Shown: positions 52,778-62,578 of the stretch, piece after piece
Position numbering within the stretch: position 1 is the first letter of the stretch
Layout: each line of letters starts with the position of its first letter
Assembly: GCF_030123365.1 (NCBI RefSeq)
Contig: NZ_CP126107.1
Span: forward strand, 3,430,001-3,494,000
Length of the DNA stretch: 64,000 nucleotides
Direction: 5' to 3'
DNA from: Neobacillus sp. SuZ13
GTDB taxonomy: Bacteria; Bacillota; Bacilli; Bacillales; Cytobacillaceae
Notes under the pieces: generated by a model
Databases searched by the model: none
What the model was told of the DNA's origin: nothing
The model's input: only the letters and a program-made list of their open reading frames with translations
Program-made: the position numbers and the translations under genes

Positions 52778-53820
52778 AATTCATCGAAACCGTTGGATTG
52801 CGTTACCTTAGCATAGGTCCTCGACTTCTGTTCAAAGAAATCGGATTTTGTTTCATTCATCATTTCATCACTGAAAATATGAATCCAAGGCATCGGGTTG
52901 ACTCTCTCTTTAAATAAGTTCTGTAATCCAAGCTGGCGCAGCCGCTTATTAGCAAGGTATTCCGTGTATTCTTCGTACTCGCTCAATTCAATCCCTTCTA
53001 TATCTTTCAAAATCACATGAGCCCATTCTTTTTCAAGTTGAACAGCTTGACCAACCGATGTGTATAAATATTCAATATTCGCTTCTGTATTCAATTCCGG
53101 ATTTTCTGTTAAGAGAATCCGGAGAAACTGTGCCATAAAATAAGCATGCTGCATTTCATCTCGTTGGATATAACTAATCATTGTACTTGTCTTCAGCATT
53201 TTTTGCTGGCGGGCAAGATGATAGAAAAAAGCAAAACCAGCATAAAAATATATACCCTCAAGATTTATAGAGTTCACACCAAGTTGAAACAAGTTTTGAG
53301 GTGATGGATTCTCTCGGAAACTCTCATAAGCATCTAAGATCAGTTCGTTTCTTTTTCGGACGATGGGATCATTTTTTGCTTGATTGAACCGTTCTTTTTG
53401 TTCATTTATTGGTACTAGAGAACTTAATATGTAGGAATAGGATTCATTGTGTACCGCTTCCTGCTGAGCAATCACCGCAAATATTGCTTTAAAACTAGAA
53501 TCTGTTACGTAGTCCATCACTTGACACATGGTAGGTGTTTGCAGGCTATCTAATGAAGCAAGTTGTGTATTAATCCGCAAGAAAACATCTTGTTCTGTCG
53601 CACTGAGAAGATCCCACTGCTTAATATCATCTTGCATATTAATTTCTTGTGCTTTCCAAAAATTTGATAACAAAGTTTGATATAAATCGTACATTTGCGG
53701 GTAGGCAATATCATTCCAGTTGAGCAATCCAGATGATAGTCCGTTAATAATCCCAGTGGATTTATTAGGAAAATCAGGGTTTAGCAATTTAATTCTAGGC
53801 AGTGGTATGTGAATATCCAT
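52774..53820 (-). CDS. nrdF: Ribonucleotide reductase beta subunit (radical-bearing), class Ib-like
   Basis: This 348-aa subunit holds the dimetal-tyrosyl radical. The start is the ATG after GGAGG; the longer frame upstream overlaps the nrdE end. Metal ligands are visible in LASLDSLQ (Asp), EAVHNESYSYI (Glu, His and the radical-site Tyr region), NLEGIYFYAG (Glu) and RDEMQHAYF (Glu, His). With NrdE it reduces ribonucleoside diphosphates for DNA synthesis without using B12. Confidence 0.94.
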   Translation of the reverse strand: MDIHIPLPRIKLLNPDFPNKSTGIINGLSSGLLNWNDIAYPQMYDLYQTLLSNFWKAQEINMQDDIKQWDLLSATEQDVFLRINTQLASLDSLQTPTMCQVMDYVTDSSFKAIFAVIAQQEAVHNESYSYILSSLVPINEQKERFNQAKNDPIVRKRNELILDAYESFRENPSPQNLFQLGVNSINLEGIYFYAGFAFFYHLARQQKMLKTSTMISYIQRDEMQHAYFMAQFLRILLTENPELNTEANIEYLYTSVGQAVQLEKEWAHVILKDIEGIELSEYEEYTEYLANKRLRQLGLQNLFKERVNPMPWIHIFSDEMMNETKSDFFEQKSRTYAKVTQSNGFDEL

Positions 53821-53854
53821 AAAAATTTTTCCTCCGATCGATTTTAAAAAGGTG

Positions 53855-56146
53855 TTAGCTGTGGCATGCCTCACATTCGTCAATTTCAGTTTGCGATGTG
53901 CTTCTGACATAATAAGTGGTCTTTAAACCTTGCTTCCAAGCTTCCATATGAAGGTTTAGCAAGTCTTTGGCCTTAATATCGTGCCTAACATAGAGGTTAA
54001 AGCTAATCCCCTGATCAATATGGCGCCCTCGTGCGGAATTCTGTTTAATACTCCAAATTTGATCTAATTCATGTCTCGAACGACGATAATATTCGTATGT
54101 TCTATGATTTAAATCAGGTGCGGTCACTTTAAATTTAAAGTTCTTCTTTTCCTCTGCATATTCAACCGAATAGATGGGATCGATTCCATCTGTGGAACCT
54201 CCGATCTTCGCCGTTGAGGAGTTGGGTGCAATCGCCATTAACCAACCATTCCGGATCCCATGATTTGATACATCCCTCATCAGCTGATTCCACCTTTCTG
54301 ATTGGTAACCTTTCCGTTCAAAATACTCCCCAGTATGCCATTCAGAACCACTAAACTGGCTATAAGCCCCCTTCTCCTTTGCCAGCTCCATTGACGAACA
54401 GATGGTATGGAACGCAATCTCCTCATACAAATGATCTGCATACTTAACCGCCTCTTCGGATTCCCAGTACATCCCTTTTAGCGCTAATAAGTGGTGCCAG
54501 CCAAACGTACCTAGCCCAACGGCTCTGTACTTTTTATTTGTAACCTGAGCCTGTCCAACCGTTATGGTATTTAAATCTATCACGTTATCAAGCATTCTCA
54601 CCTGTATACGAATGAGACGTTCTAAGACATTCGCCGGTACTGCTTTTGCTAGATTAATAGAAGATAAATTACAAACTACGAAATCACCTGGTTTCCGGAC
54701 AATCACGATATGGCCTTCATCATTTTGGTACTCCTTAACAATCGTCGTTGCAGACATATTTTGAGCAATTTCTGTACAAAGGTTACTGCAGAAAATGGAT
54801 GTACGCCCTTTGCCCAATACATGCTTATTTGGATTTTGTCTGTTTACTTCATCACGATAAAACATGTACGGGGTGCCTGTCTCTAATTGAGCAACCATGA
54901 TCCGTGTCATAATATCCATGGCACGATAGGTTTTGCGGGGAAGAAGCGGGTTACCTACTGCCTCTTCATATTTCTCGGTAAAATATTTAACATCTGTCTC
55001 ATCATAAAAGTCCTCAAGTCCAAGCAGGTTCCCCTGTTCATCCTTCCAGCCCATCATTTGTTTTACTTGATGGGGACAAAATGTATGCCACTGTCCAATG
55101 CTTCTTCCATGCTCATCTTTCTCTTCCAACTTTTTCATAAAGAGGTCTGGTATGGTGACACCTGTGAAAATATCATGGGCTTTACGGCGTTCATCCCCAT
55201 TATTTGTTTTCAAATCAAGGAACCCGTTCATGATATCTTTATGGAACAAATCAAGGTATACAGCAATGGCACCTTGACGTTGACCTAACTGATCAACACT
55301 GACAGCTGTATCATTTACTAATTTTATCCATGGAACCACACCGGATGAGTTTCCTTTAAATCTCTTAATATCCGAACCAAGGGCTCGAACTTTACCATAA
55401 TAGATTCCAATTCCTCCGCCATCTTTACTTAACCGAGCAATATCCCAATTATTTAAATAGATGCTATCAAGTGAGTCATCAACCGTATCAATAAAGCAGG
55501 AAGAAAGCTGCCCAAAGCTTTTCCCCGCATTCGCTAGAGTCGGTGTGGCAACCGTCATATATAAATGACTTAATGCCCAATATGCCTCCTTCACAAGGTG
55601 CAGGCGATCTGACTGCTTTTCATCCTTCATAATAGTCATCGCAATAATCATGAACCGTTCCTGAGGTAGTTCATAAACATTTCGATTATAATCTTGAGCA
55701 AGATAGCGATCCGCCAGTAAAAATAACCCTATGTAATTAAATAATAAATCTTGTTCTGGTCTTATCTCTTTTGCTAGCTGGTCGATTTCATCCTTACTAT
55801 ATAAGTTTAAAAGTTCATTAGCATAGATTCCTATATCTGTTAATTCTTTTATTAAGCTATAAAAGTCTCCATATTCTAGAGAACGTTCATATCCGCGACT
55901 TTTAGCAGCCTTTCCATATAGTTCATTCAAATAAAGACGGGCAGCGACAAATGTCCAATCTGGCTGGTCCATTGCGATTTGATTCACTGCATAAACCAAA
56001 GCTTGTTGGTTTGCTTCTAGCTCTGTTACATCAAGTTGGCTTAATCGTTCTCTAAGTTCCATTGTATTAATCTGATATTTCCCTGAAACTTGTTCTAAAG
56101 ATTCTAAAACGTAATTTAGTTCTGATTGCAGTTCCTCAATCATCAT
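53855..56146 (-). CDS. nrdE: Ribonucleoside-diphosphate reductase alpha subunit, class I
   Basis: This 763-aa catalytic subunit contains the N-terminal reductase domain, SCFIDTVDDSLDSIYL with an active-site Cys, NLCTEIAQN with the radical-site Cys, MAIAPNSSTAKIGG, and a C-terminal cysteine pair in ECEACHS that carries electrons to the active site. It is first of nrdE-nrdF-nrdI. The leader carries a cobalamin riboswitch with terminator, so this B12-independent enzyme should be silenced when B12 is plentiful. It is slightly longer than usual NrdE. Confidence 0.93.
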   Translation of the reverse strand: MMIEELQSELNYVLESLEQVSGKYQINTMELRERLSQLDVTELEANQQALVYAVNQIAMDQPDWTFVAARLYLNELYGKAAKSRGYERSLEYGDFYSLIKELTDIGIYANELLNLYSKDEIDQLAKEIRPEQDLLFNYIGLFLLADRYLAQDYNRNVYELPQERFMIIAMTIMKDEKQSDRLHLVKEAYWALSHLYMTVATPTLANAGKSFGQLSSCFIDTVDDSLDSIYLNNWDIARLSKDGGGIGIYYGKVRALGSDIKRFKGNSSGVVPWIKLVNDTAVSVDQLGQRQGAIAVYLDLFHKDIMNGFLDLKTNNGDERRKAHDIFTGVTIPDLFMKKLEEKDEHGRSIGQWHTFCPHQVKQMMGWKDEQGNLLGLEDFYDETDVKYFTEKYEEAVGNPLLPRKTYRAMDIMTRIMVAQLETGTPYMFYRDEVNRQNPNKHVLGKGRTSIFCSNLCTEIAQNMSATTIVKEYQNDEGHIVIVRKPGDFVVCNLSSINLAKAVPANVLERLIRIQVRMLDNVIDLNTITVGQAQVTNKKYRAVGLGTFGWHHLLALKGMYWESEEAVKYADHLYEEIAFHTICSSMELAKEKGAYSQFSGSEWHTGEYFERKGYQSERWNQLMRDVSNHGIRNGWLMAIAPNSSTAKIGGSTDGIDPIYSVEYAEEKKNFKFKVTAPDLNHRTYEYYRRSRHELDQIWSIKQNSARGRHIDQGISFNLYVRHDIKAKDLLNLHMEAWKQGLKTTYYVRSTSQTEIDECEACHS

Positions 56147-56170
56147 TTCATTTCCCCCTATAATAAAAAA

Positions 56171-56196
56171 ATCCGCTCAACGGTAATTGAGCGGAT
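56171..56196 (-). terminator. Riboswitch-controlled terminator upstream of nrdE
   Basis: ATCCGCTCAA and its complement form a perfect 10-bp stem with a 6-nt loop, followed by TTTTTT on the minus strand, 25 bp before the nrdE start. It is the likely expression platform of the cobalamin riboswitch. Confidence 0.85.
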
Positions 56197-56199
56197 GAA

Positions 56200-56470
56200 A
56201 CGATAACATTACAAAAGGAAAAAATAAAATATCCAATGCCTCCTGTCGCCACCGTTCATCTTCCCAATCCCCGAAGAAGTTGAAACATCTTAAGAAAGAC
56301 AGGTCTCCTGACTCATGCTTCTACCTACTTTGAACCCTTCCCATATAAGTACCTAATAGATTAGACAATCTTATACAGTGGTTTGTTCATTTCGTCAGCA
56401 TTTACAGTTGCGGGGGCAGTTCTGGAATTACACCAGATTCCCTATTAAGCCACAATGGGCATCTCCTCTT
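56200..56470 (-). ncRNA. Cobalamin (B12) riboswitch controlling the nrdEFI operon
   Basis: On the minus strand the aptamer shows the conserved order: GGGAATCTGGTGTAATTCC, then CTGCCCCCGCAACTGTAA, CCACTG, and the B12-box AGTCAGGAGACCTG (near 56300). The aptamer spans about 56297-56470; the platform reaches the terminator near 56171. Binding of adenosylcobalamin should favour the terminator and shut off class I reductase. This predicts a B12-dependent class II reductase elsewhere in the genome. Confidence 0.93.
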
Positions 56471-56647
56471 AAGGCTAACACAATATATAGTTTAATTTGC
56501 AAAATTCAAAACAATATGTAGTGAATCAATGTAATTAATAATAGTATAGTCTCTATTATATTTCAAGTCTATTATTTTTAAAAAATGAAACTAATTTGAT
56601 TGAGTATCCGTATATGAAGAAAGACCAAATTGAAAAGAGGCATTTTT

Positions 56648-58330
56648 ATGGGGAACATTTTTCTATTTACATTGATTATTGGGATAGCTGCTGCGCTTGT
56701 TCTAATACCAATTTTTAAACATGAAAAGGAAAGGAAAAAAGAGGGAAAAACACTCAATAACGGCTTCTTCCTTGCACTTGTTTTGATACTCATGATAGCA
56801 GTGTTTGTATTCTATTATTTTACTAATTTCGATAGAAATTTCACCTCGGTATGGCCCTTAGCTATCATTCTAACAGCTGCTGGCGCCGTTCTTGCCAAAG
56901 GCACAGAAAGAATAGTCAAAGGAATTCTCTTCCTTGCAAGTCTAGGCCTTGGAATTTATTTCTTATCCGCTTTTATATTTAATGCTGATCAAAAGTATGA
57001 AGTTGCCAAGATGGATGAAAAGGTAGAGATTCAAACTTTTGATGAGAAAGAGACACCTGCCAGTGTTCCACCGCAGTTTGCACGTAATAAAATGAAAAAA
57101 GCGTTCGGACAAGTTCCGAACACAAGCTACTATGAACTTGGGAACCTGCAAATTCAAAAGCTGAACGATGACTATGTGTATATTGCCCCTGTAGAGTTTT
57201 CCGGGTTTTTTAAATGGTGGAAAGGAAAAAGTACACCTGGTTACTTTACCTTAAGTGCAACGGATTCTAGTGCTAATCCTAAATTTATCAAGTCAGAAAT
57301 GATATTTACCCCTTCCTCATTTTTTAATAAAAATATTGAGCGGCATATTCGCATGAAATATCCGAAGAAAATTTTCTTTGGGGATGTTCAATTAGAAATT
57401 GACGAGAATGGAAAACCCTTTTACATCCGTACTTATGGAGGATTTATTTCCGCACGAAATGGATTTACAGCGAAGGGGCTAGTCGTCGTCGATTCAAAGA
57501 ATGGAGCAATGAAAGATTATCCACTAGCAGATGTCCCGGAATTTATCGATGGCGCTGTTTCGCCTGAAGCGGTTAGTTTGCAAAACAGCTATTACGGGAA
57601 CCTTGTTCATGGATTTTGGAATAGTGTCTTCGGTAAATCTGACGTGAAACTCCCATCGGATGAAGGCACTGAGTCAAATGTAAGCCCCATCTTTGATGAA
57701 AATGGACAGATGTACTATTTTACAGATTTCACAAGCCCTAAAGAAGGCGTCGATTCCATGCTCGGGTACTCACTGACCAATTCAAGGACAGGAAAAGCAA
57801 CCTTCTATACCGGAAATCCAGAGCAATCTTATATGGATTCACAAGGGGCCTTGCAGATCATTGAAAAGAAATTTATTGAAAAGAAATGGCTTGGTCAAAT
57901 GCCGATTCTTTATAATTTTTATGGTGAAGCCAGTTGGTTAACACCTGTATTAGACTCAAATGGTTTTCTGCAAAATTACTTTATTGTGTCTGCAGCGAAC
58001 CCAGAAATTTCAGTATACGCCAGCACTCCAAATGAGGCACTTAAACAATATAAAACCGCCTTACAAAGGGGCAAAGGCACTGTAGACGGAAGCTCGAAAG
58101 CACAAGAAAAACAAATCGGCGGTACAGTGATGAGAGTCTATAAGGAGAAAAACGGAGATTTCACCATTGTCTCATTCTTATTAAACAACCGCCAAAACTT
58201 TATCATTTCTTCAGAAAAAGCTCCACTCGCTATCTACCTAAAAGAAGGAGATAAAGTAAACATTCAATACTTCGACACCGGAGAAGACTTCCTTCCCGCC
58301 AAAGAGTTAGCAATCGAAGCCTTACAATAA
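56648..58330 (+). CDS. Multi-domain membrane protein of unknown function
   Basis: This 560-aa protein starts at the ATG with AGAGG 7 nt upstream. Four hydrophobic helices occupy the first 115 residues. A large beta-rich region follows (about 130-560), with YVYIAPVEFSGFFKWWKGKS, GKPFYIRTYGGFISARNGF and GFWNSVFGKSDVKLPSDEG. It has no recognised catalytic motif. The soluble part may lie outside the cell. The ribonucleotide reductase operon is divergent, but no functional link is visible. Confidence 0.78.
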   Translation: MGNIFLFTLIIGIAAALVLIPIFKHEKERKKEGKTLNNGFFLALVLILMIAVFVFYYFTNFDRNFTSVWPLAIILTAAGAVLAKGTERIVKGILFLASLGLGIYFLSAFIFNADQKYEVAKMDEKVEIQTFDEKETPASVPPQFARNKMKKAFGQVPNTSYYELGNLQIQKLNDDYVYIAPVEFSGFFKWWKGKSTPGYFTLSATDSSANPKFIKSEMIFTPSSFFNKNIERHIRMKYPKKIFFGDVQLEIDENGKPFYIRTYGGFISARNGFTAKGLVVVDSKNGAMKDYPLADVPEFIDGAVSPEAVSLQNSYYGNLVHGFWNSVFGKSDVKLPSDEGTESNVSPIFDENGQMYYFTDFTSPKEGVDSMLGYSLTNSRTGKATFYTGNPEQSYMDSQGALQIIEKKFIEKKWLGQMPILYNFYGEASWLTPVLDSNGFLQNYFIVSAANPEISVYASTPNEALKQYKTALQRGKGTVDGSSKAQEKQIGGTVMRVYKEKNGDFTIVSFLLNNRQNFIISSEKAPLAIYLKEGDKVNIQYFDTGEDFLPAKELAIEALQ

Positions 58331-58340
58331 GGAAACAAAA

Positions 58341-58378
58341 ATAGGGTGTCAGGCACCAATTGGTGCCTGACACCCTAT
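58341..58378. terminator. 38-bp perfect palindrome built from two inverted GGTGTCAGGCACC repeats
   Basis: ATAGGGTGTCAGGCACCAAT is followed by its exact complement, between convergent genes; a short T-rich tract follows on the plus strand. It likely terminates both and also holds two copies of the dispersed repeat seen at 50348 and 61382. Confidence 0.75.
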
Positions 58379-58384
58379 TTCTCT

Positions 58385-60142
58385 TTACTGAACCTTTTGA
58401 ATACGATTTTGAATTTGATAAGTGAATGGTTTAGGCTGTGCTGAGATAAAGTTCACTAACGCATCCAGGTCATTAGGGCCGATTTCTTTGTTTTGAGCTT
58501 GGGTGAATACGGTAAATCCGTCGCCGCCGCCAGAAAGGAATATATTCGCTGTCACTGAATAGGATTTATTTGGATCTAATTCTGTGCCATCAGGCAGCTT
58601 CATACTCACTATCCGTTGTCCAATTGGTTTATTCGCATCCCAAGTATACGTTAGTCCAGAAATTTGCAGCATGTTCGTCTTGGTTGCACTCCATTGCTGG
58701 TTAAACAAGTCACGAATCTGCTGTCCGGTCATCGTCATTTTGACAAGGTCATTATTAAAAGGCTGAACGGTGTAAACTTCTCCCCAAGTTATTTCGCCAG
58801 GATCAATGTCAGCACGAATTCCGCCAGGATTCATAAAAGCAAATTCCGTTTTTAGCGCATTTCGTTGTGCGTCTGCAATGAAATCCCCAAGAACGGACTC
58901 TCCGTTCTCATTCTGTTTTGCTGTCAGACTTTGAGCTGTAGAGCCGACCACCCGGTTAACAATGGGTTCCACTTTTGCTTCATAGCCCTCAATCATTTGT
59001 TTAATCTCGGGATCTGGCTTCATTCCTTCCTGGAAGGTGGTTACAATCTCTGCCGTTTTTGAGACGATCTCCTTTGTTTTTGGATCAATCTCAATATCCA
59101 CATCCGAAAATGCGGTCCCATAGGAATAGGATTGAACCACTAACTTATTATCGATCATTGCGTTCATATGTGCGTGATTATGACCGCCAAAAATGATATC
59201 CACTTCATCATCGACCCGATTGGCAATATCCACCAGCTGCCCAGTTGGATTTTCTCCATTTGGACCTGATGTCCCTGGGTTATGAGCTAAAACAACGATC
59301 GATTTTACTCCTTGTTTTTTCAACTCCGCTACATTCCGGTTGATTGCTTCTACCTCATCGGTGAACTTTAATCCGGCTACCCCGCTTGGGACAACTACCG
59401 TCGGCGTCTCGGTTGTCACAACACCTATAAAGCCAATCGGCATTCCATTTACTTTGATAACTTGATAAGGAGGCAGGATCGTTTTGCCGGTTTTTTCATC
59501 GATTACATTCGCTACAATCCATGGAAAATTTGAACCTGCAAAATTGCCGGTTTTCGGATGTGACCCACCCTTAATTAGGCGGAGCAATTCGTTTACCCCT
59601 TCATCAAATTCATGATTACCAACAGTTCCGATATCAAATCCAAGTTTGTTCAAGATTTCAATCGTCGGTTCATCCTGTAATAGGGCAGACACTGGCGGGC
59701 TGGCTCCAACCATGTCTCCATTTTGAATCAACAGCGTATTTTTGTTTTCTGCTTCACGCTGTTTTAAATAAGCAGCTAGATAATCTACCCTGCCCGCTGG
59801 TTTTCCGTTAACATTCCGGGTTACATTTAATTGCCCGTGCAAGTCATTAATTCCTAATAATTGAATCGGAATAAAACGATTATTCGTTGCAGGAGCTTTT
59901 TTCTTTTTAGGATTTTTCGTTTCCGGACGATTGGATTTGTGACCATGATAGCTTTCCGATAAGCCTTGACCTTTTGTTTCCGTTGGTTTTTGTCTGCTTG
60001 CCTCTACAGACTGGGTTTGACGCATCGTTTGATCTGGATATTCTGACTCTTTAAGGTCCCTAGCTGCAACACTTAGATTTTCTAACCCTCCGAATAATAT
60101 AACGAGAGTTAATGATATAAATGCTTTCTTAAACCAATCCAT
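58385..60142 (-). CDS. Secreted 5'-nucleotidase/cyclic phosphodiesterase, YfkN/UshA-like
   Basis: This 585-aa enzyme has a signal peptide (KKAFISLTLVILFGGLENLS), a low-complexity linker (about 30-90, rich in Gln, Lys and Pro), a metallophosphatase domain (LLGINDLHGQLN, GNHEFDEG, HNPGTSGP, FGGHNHAHM) and a C-terminal 5'-nucleotidase domain (SVLGDFIADAQRNAL, NPGGIRADIDPGEITWGEVY). It should dephosphorylate extracellular nucleotides, giving nucleosides for uptake. No LPxTG sortase motif was seen. Substrate range is inferred. Confidence 0.92.
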   Translation of the reverse strand: MDWFKKAFISLTLVILFGGLENLSVAARDLKESEYPDQTMRQTQSVEASRQKPTETKGQGLSESYHGHKSNRPETKNPKKKKAPATNNRFIPIQLLGINDLHGQLNVTRNVNGKPAGRVDYLAAYLKQREAENKNTLLIQNGDMVGASPPVSALLQDEPTIEILNKLGFDIGTVGNHEFDEGVNELLRLIKGGSHPKTGNFAGSNFPWIVANVIDEKTGKTILPPYQVIKVNGMPIGFIGVVTTETPTVVVPSGVAGLKFTDEVEAINRNVAELKKQGVKSIVVLAHNPGTSGPNGENPTGQLVDIANRVDDEVDIIFGGHNHAHMNAMIDNKLVVQSYSYGTAFSDVDIEIDPKTKEIVSKTAEIVTTFQEGMKPDPEIKQMIEGYEAKVEPIVNRVVGSTAQSLTAKQNENGESVLGDFIADAQRNALKTEFAFMNPGGIRADIDPGEITWGEVYTVQPFNNDLVKMTMTGQQIRDLFNQQWSATKTNMLQISGLTYTWDANKPIGQRIVSMKLPDGTELDPNKSYSVTANIFLSGGGDGFTVFTQAQNKEIGPNDLDALVNFISAQPKPFTYQIQNRIQKVQ

Positions 60143-60234
60143 GCAAATCCTCCTACTATTTTATAAATGGACCATGGTATTTTTTGTTTTCAATGGAAGC
60201 AATATGCATATCTCCATATAATAAATGGAAAAAA

Positions 60235-60279
60235 CCCGCTACTTTTCTTCAACTTCAAGGTTGAAGACAAAATAGCGGG
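60235..60279 (-). terminator. Terminator of the alpha/beta hydrolase gene
   Basis: CCCGCTA / TAGCGGG arms enclose a second CTTCAAC-type hairpin and are followed by TTTTTT on the minus strand. Confidence 0.75.
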
Positions 60280-60303
60280 CTTTTTAAAATATACTTTTAA
60301 TCG

Positions 60304-61341
60304 TTAAACCACCAATATTTCAGATTGTTTATTTGCGTAATCGATAACAAACTTTTCAATTTTCTTTGTATCGTCTGGGTGAAACATATGCCCCGAATTC
60401 TCATACCAAACCAATTCTTTCCCAAGCGGAGCATCGAGTTCGTTAAAATATTGCTCAACAGATCTTCCGTCTACATGAACATCTTTTGCCCCGTGTAAAA
60501 AGGCCAGAGGTACTTCTAACCTTTTTGTTTTTTTAAAATCAACCTGTGCAAAATCCTCCACTAATGCTTGGGTATAGGTTAATTTGTAGGAACTATAGAG
60601 TGTATGGAAGATATCTTTCATGGAGTATTCTGGGCTATTTAAGAAAAGCTTTAAACTGCCAAGCATGCCTGGATGCTTCACTGTTTCACTTTCATAAACC
60701 ATCGAATTATATTTTATTAGGGGCCTGCGGAAATCGGTCCATTGTTTCAATAACAGATATGGCGGGCGGCCTAGTTGTTCTAATTTCTTAAGTGTTTTCC
60801 GATCATTGGCTTTCTCGGCCTGAGCAAATAACCAATCAAAACAAATCTGATCGTTTTCCTGCCAATTGATAATTTGCGATATGCCGAAATAAGCGTGAAG
60901 TTTTTCTGGGTATCTGGATGCGATCGATAAACCGATAATCGTTCCCCAAGAGTGACCAGCTAAATAAACCTTTTCTTTCATAAAACGACCTCTTAAGATA
61001 TCGATTAAGTCAAGACAATCACGAATATATTGCTCGACTCGAAAGGACTCTTTGGGGGTATTTTTATGATAGGTTTTCCCTGCTCCTCGTTGGTCCCAAA
61101 ACACTACCACGAAATGTTTAACAAGCTCGTTTGTTGAAATGGAAACAGCATGATCCTGACCTCTTGAAACAACGCCCGGAACCGGCATACAGGGCCCGCC
61201 ATGAATAAATAACAACAAAGGCTTTGTTGCATCATTACCCTGGATCAGAACAGAATGCTCCACTCCACCCAAGTTTATCTTGTCAACCAAATCAATACCT
61301 TCATCAGCAATCGTAAACTCCCGCTTCGAAAACAACCCCAA
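60304..61341 (-). CDS. Alpha/beta-fold hydrolase, proline iminopeptidase-like
   Basis: This 345-aa cytosolic hydrolase has the oxyanion FIHGGPCMP, FWDQRGAGKTYHK, nucleophile Ser in AGHSWGTIIG, and a C-terminal His in YENSGHMFHPDDT. The pattern fits the prolyl-aminopeptidase group of S33 peptidases, but the substrate could also be a small ester. No signal peptide is seen. The gene is monocistronic. Confidence 0.87.
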   Translation of the reverse strand: MGLFSKREFTIADEGIDLVDKINLGGVEHSVLIQGNDATKPLLLFIHGGPCMPVPGVVSRGQDHAVSISTNELVKHFVVVFWDQRGAGKTYHKNTPKESFRVEQYIRDCLDLIDILRGRFMKEKVYLAGHSWGTIIGLSIASRYPEKLHAYFGISQIINWQENDQICFDWLFAQAEKANDRKTLKKLEQLGRPPYLLLKQWTDFRRPLIKYNSMVYESETVKHPGMLGSLKLFLNSPEYSMKDIFHTLYSSYKLTYTQALVEDFAQVDFKKTKRLEVPLAFLHGAKDVHVDGRSVEQYFNELDAPLGKELVWYENSGHMFHPDDTKKIEKFVIDYANKQSEILVV

Positions 61342-61381
61342 AATCCAAGCCCCTCCTCTTTACTTGTAGTAAACCGCAGAT

Positions 61382-61394
61382 GGTGTCAGGCACC
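61382..61394. repeat. Short dispersed palindromic repeat GGTGTCAGGCACC, copy 4
   Basis: A further copy of the 13-bp repeat, between the VanW-type and hydrolase genes and immediately after the VanW stop. Confidence 0.75.
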
Positions 61395-61397
61395 ATG

Positions 61398-62396
61398 TTA
61401 ATGTTTCACAATCAGACCTTGGAAAGCTGCTGATGTTCTTATTTCGATGGTTAATGAGCCTTTTTTGTAAATGGATTTGATGAGAAATGGTGCCCCAGTC
61501 GTATTTTGAAATTTGAAGTCTGGCCCGCCATAGGAGACGGTGGCATCTCTGCCCGCAGGGACATAACCAACTGACAAGGAATGGTGATGCTTTTCAAGAT
61601 AACTAACACCTAATTGGTCCACTGAATTATATAAAGTGGAGGAAGTCTGGCAAATCCCACCGCCAATTCCGTCGACTAGTTGTTTATTCACGATTTCCTT
61701 TGCTTTTTGATATCCATGCGCGGCATCACTTGGCCCAACTGTCGTGTTAAAGGAGAAAGTATCGCCTGCACCAACAATGACATTATTGATCGCCTCTGCT
61801 GACAGTTCAATATTTTTGGACCGGCCCACTACCCCACTATTAAATCTGGTGGTATAGGTTGCAACCACCACTTCTCCTAAATGGGTCACATCTTCCGGCT
61901 TATACCCGCTCTCGGTCACATAAAGAGGCAGTTCCACATCGCCTCCCGCTGCTGATGCAGTTAATACCTTTTCAACCAACTCGGATTCTTCTAAAATAAT
62001 TCTTGGTTTCCCTTTAATGATTTGACCTTTTGAGTCAATCTTATCGAGCACCATTCGTTGGTCATAGCCAGGTGTAGTTTTCGTTCCTCTTGCCAAGTCC
62101 TTTGCCCACTTCTCTAGTTCCTTTTTATATGCATCGTTATTAGATCCAAATCCCAGGTCAACTGGAAGAAAGCTTTTGATAATCGATTTCGTATTGGGGT
62201 CAATCACATTGACCATAATCGGTTTGGGTTCTTCTTCCTTTTGAGATTCTTCTTGCGGTGTTTGGACCGGATTTTGCTTTGGTGCTGTAACTTTTTCTTC
62301 CACCGCCTTTTCTTTCACGGATGTTTCTGTACAACCGGCCAATCCTAAAAAACTACAACTAACTAAAACTGTAATTAACCAAGAACGTTTTTTCAT
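61398..62396 (-). CDS. VanW-family lipoprotein
   Basis: This 332-aa protein has a lipobox LAGC (Cys22) and a charged linker (about 30-60, Glu/Lys/Pro-rich). The C-terminal VanW domain carries VIVGAGDTFSFNTTVGPSDA, GGGICQTSSTLYNSVDQLGV and GRDATVSYGGPDFKFQNTTG. It is anchored on the outer membrane face. VanW proteins occur in cell-wall contexts, but their exact biochemistry is unclear. Confidence 0.9.
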   Translation of the reverse strand: MKKRSWLITVLVSCSFLGLAGCTETSVKEKAVEEKVTAPKQNPVQTPQEESQKEEEPKPIMVNVIDPNTKSIIKSFLPVDLGFGSNNDAYKKELEKWAKDLARGTKTTPGYDQRMVLDKIDSKGQIIKGKPRIILEESELVEKVLTASAAGGDVELPLYVTESGYKPEDVTHLGEVVVATYTTRFNSGVVGRSKNIELSAEAINNVIVGAGDTFSFNTTVGPSDAAHGYQKAKEIVNKQLVDGIGGGICQTSSTLYNSVDQLGVSYLEKHHHSLSVGYVPAGRDATVSYGGPDFKFQNTTGAPFLIKSIYKKGSLTIEIRTSAAFQGLIVKH

Positions 62397-62521
62397 TTGC
62401 CCAACCTCTTATCCTATATTTTCATGCATGATCTTGGACTTCCGAATGAAGTCCATTCATTCTCCGATTTTATTCGCAATAACATGTCAATATGATTGAT
62501 AAGTGTTTTTAAATGTAAAAA

Positions 62522-62541
62522 AAGCCCCTAATTAGGAGCTT
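62522..62541 (-). terminator. Terminator of the formate/nitrite channel gene
   Basis: A hairpin with the CCTAATTAGG core and GC flanks is followed by TTTTTTT on the minus strand. Confidence 0.75.
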
Positions 62542-62578
62542 AATAGCTAAATAAAATATTTTTTCTGCATATTGGCGG

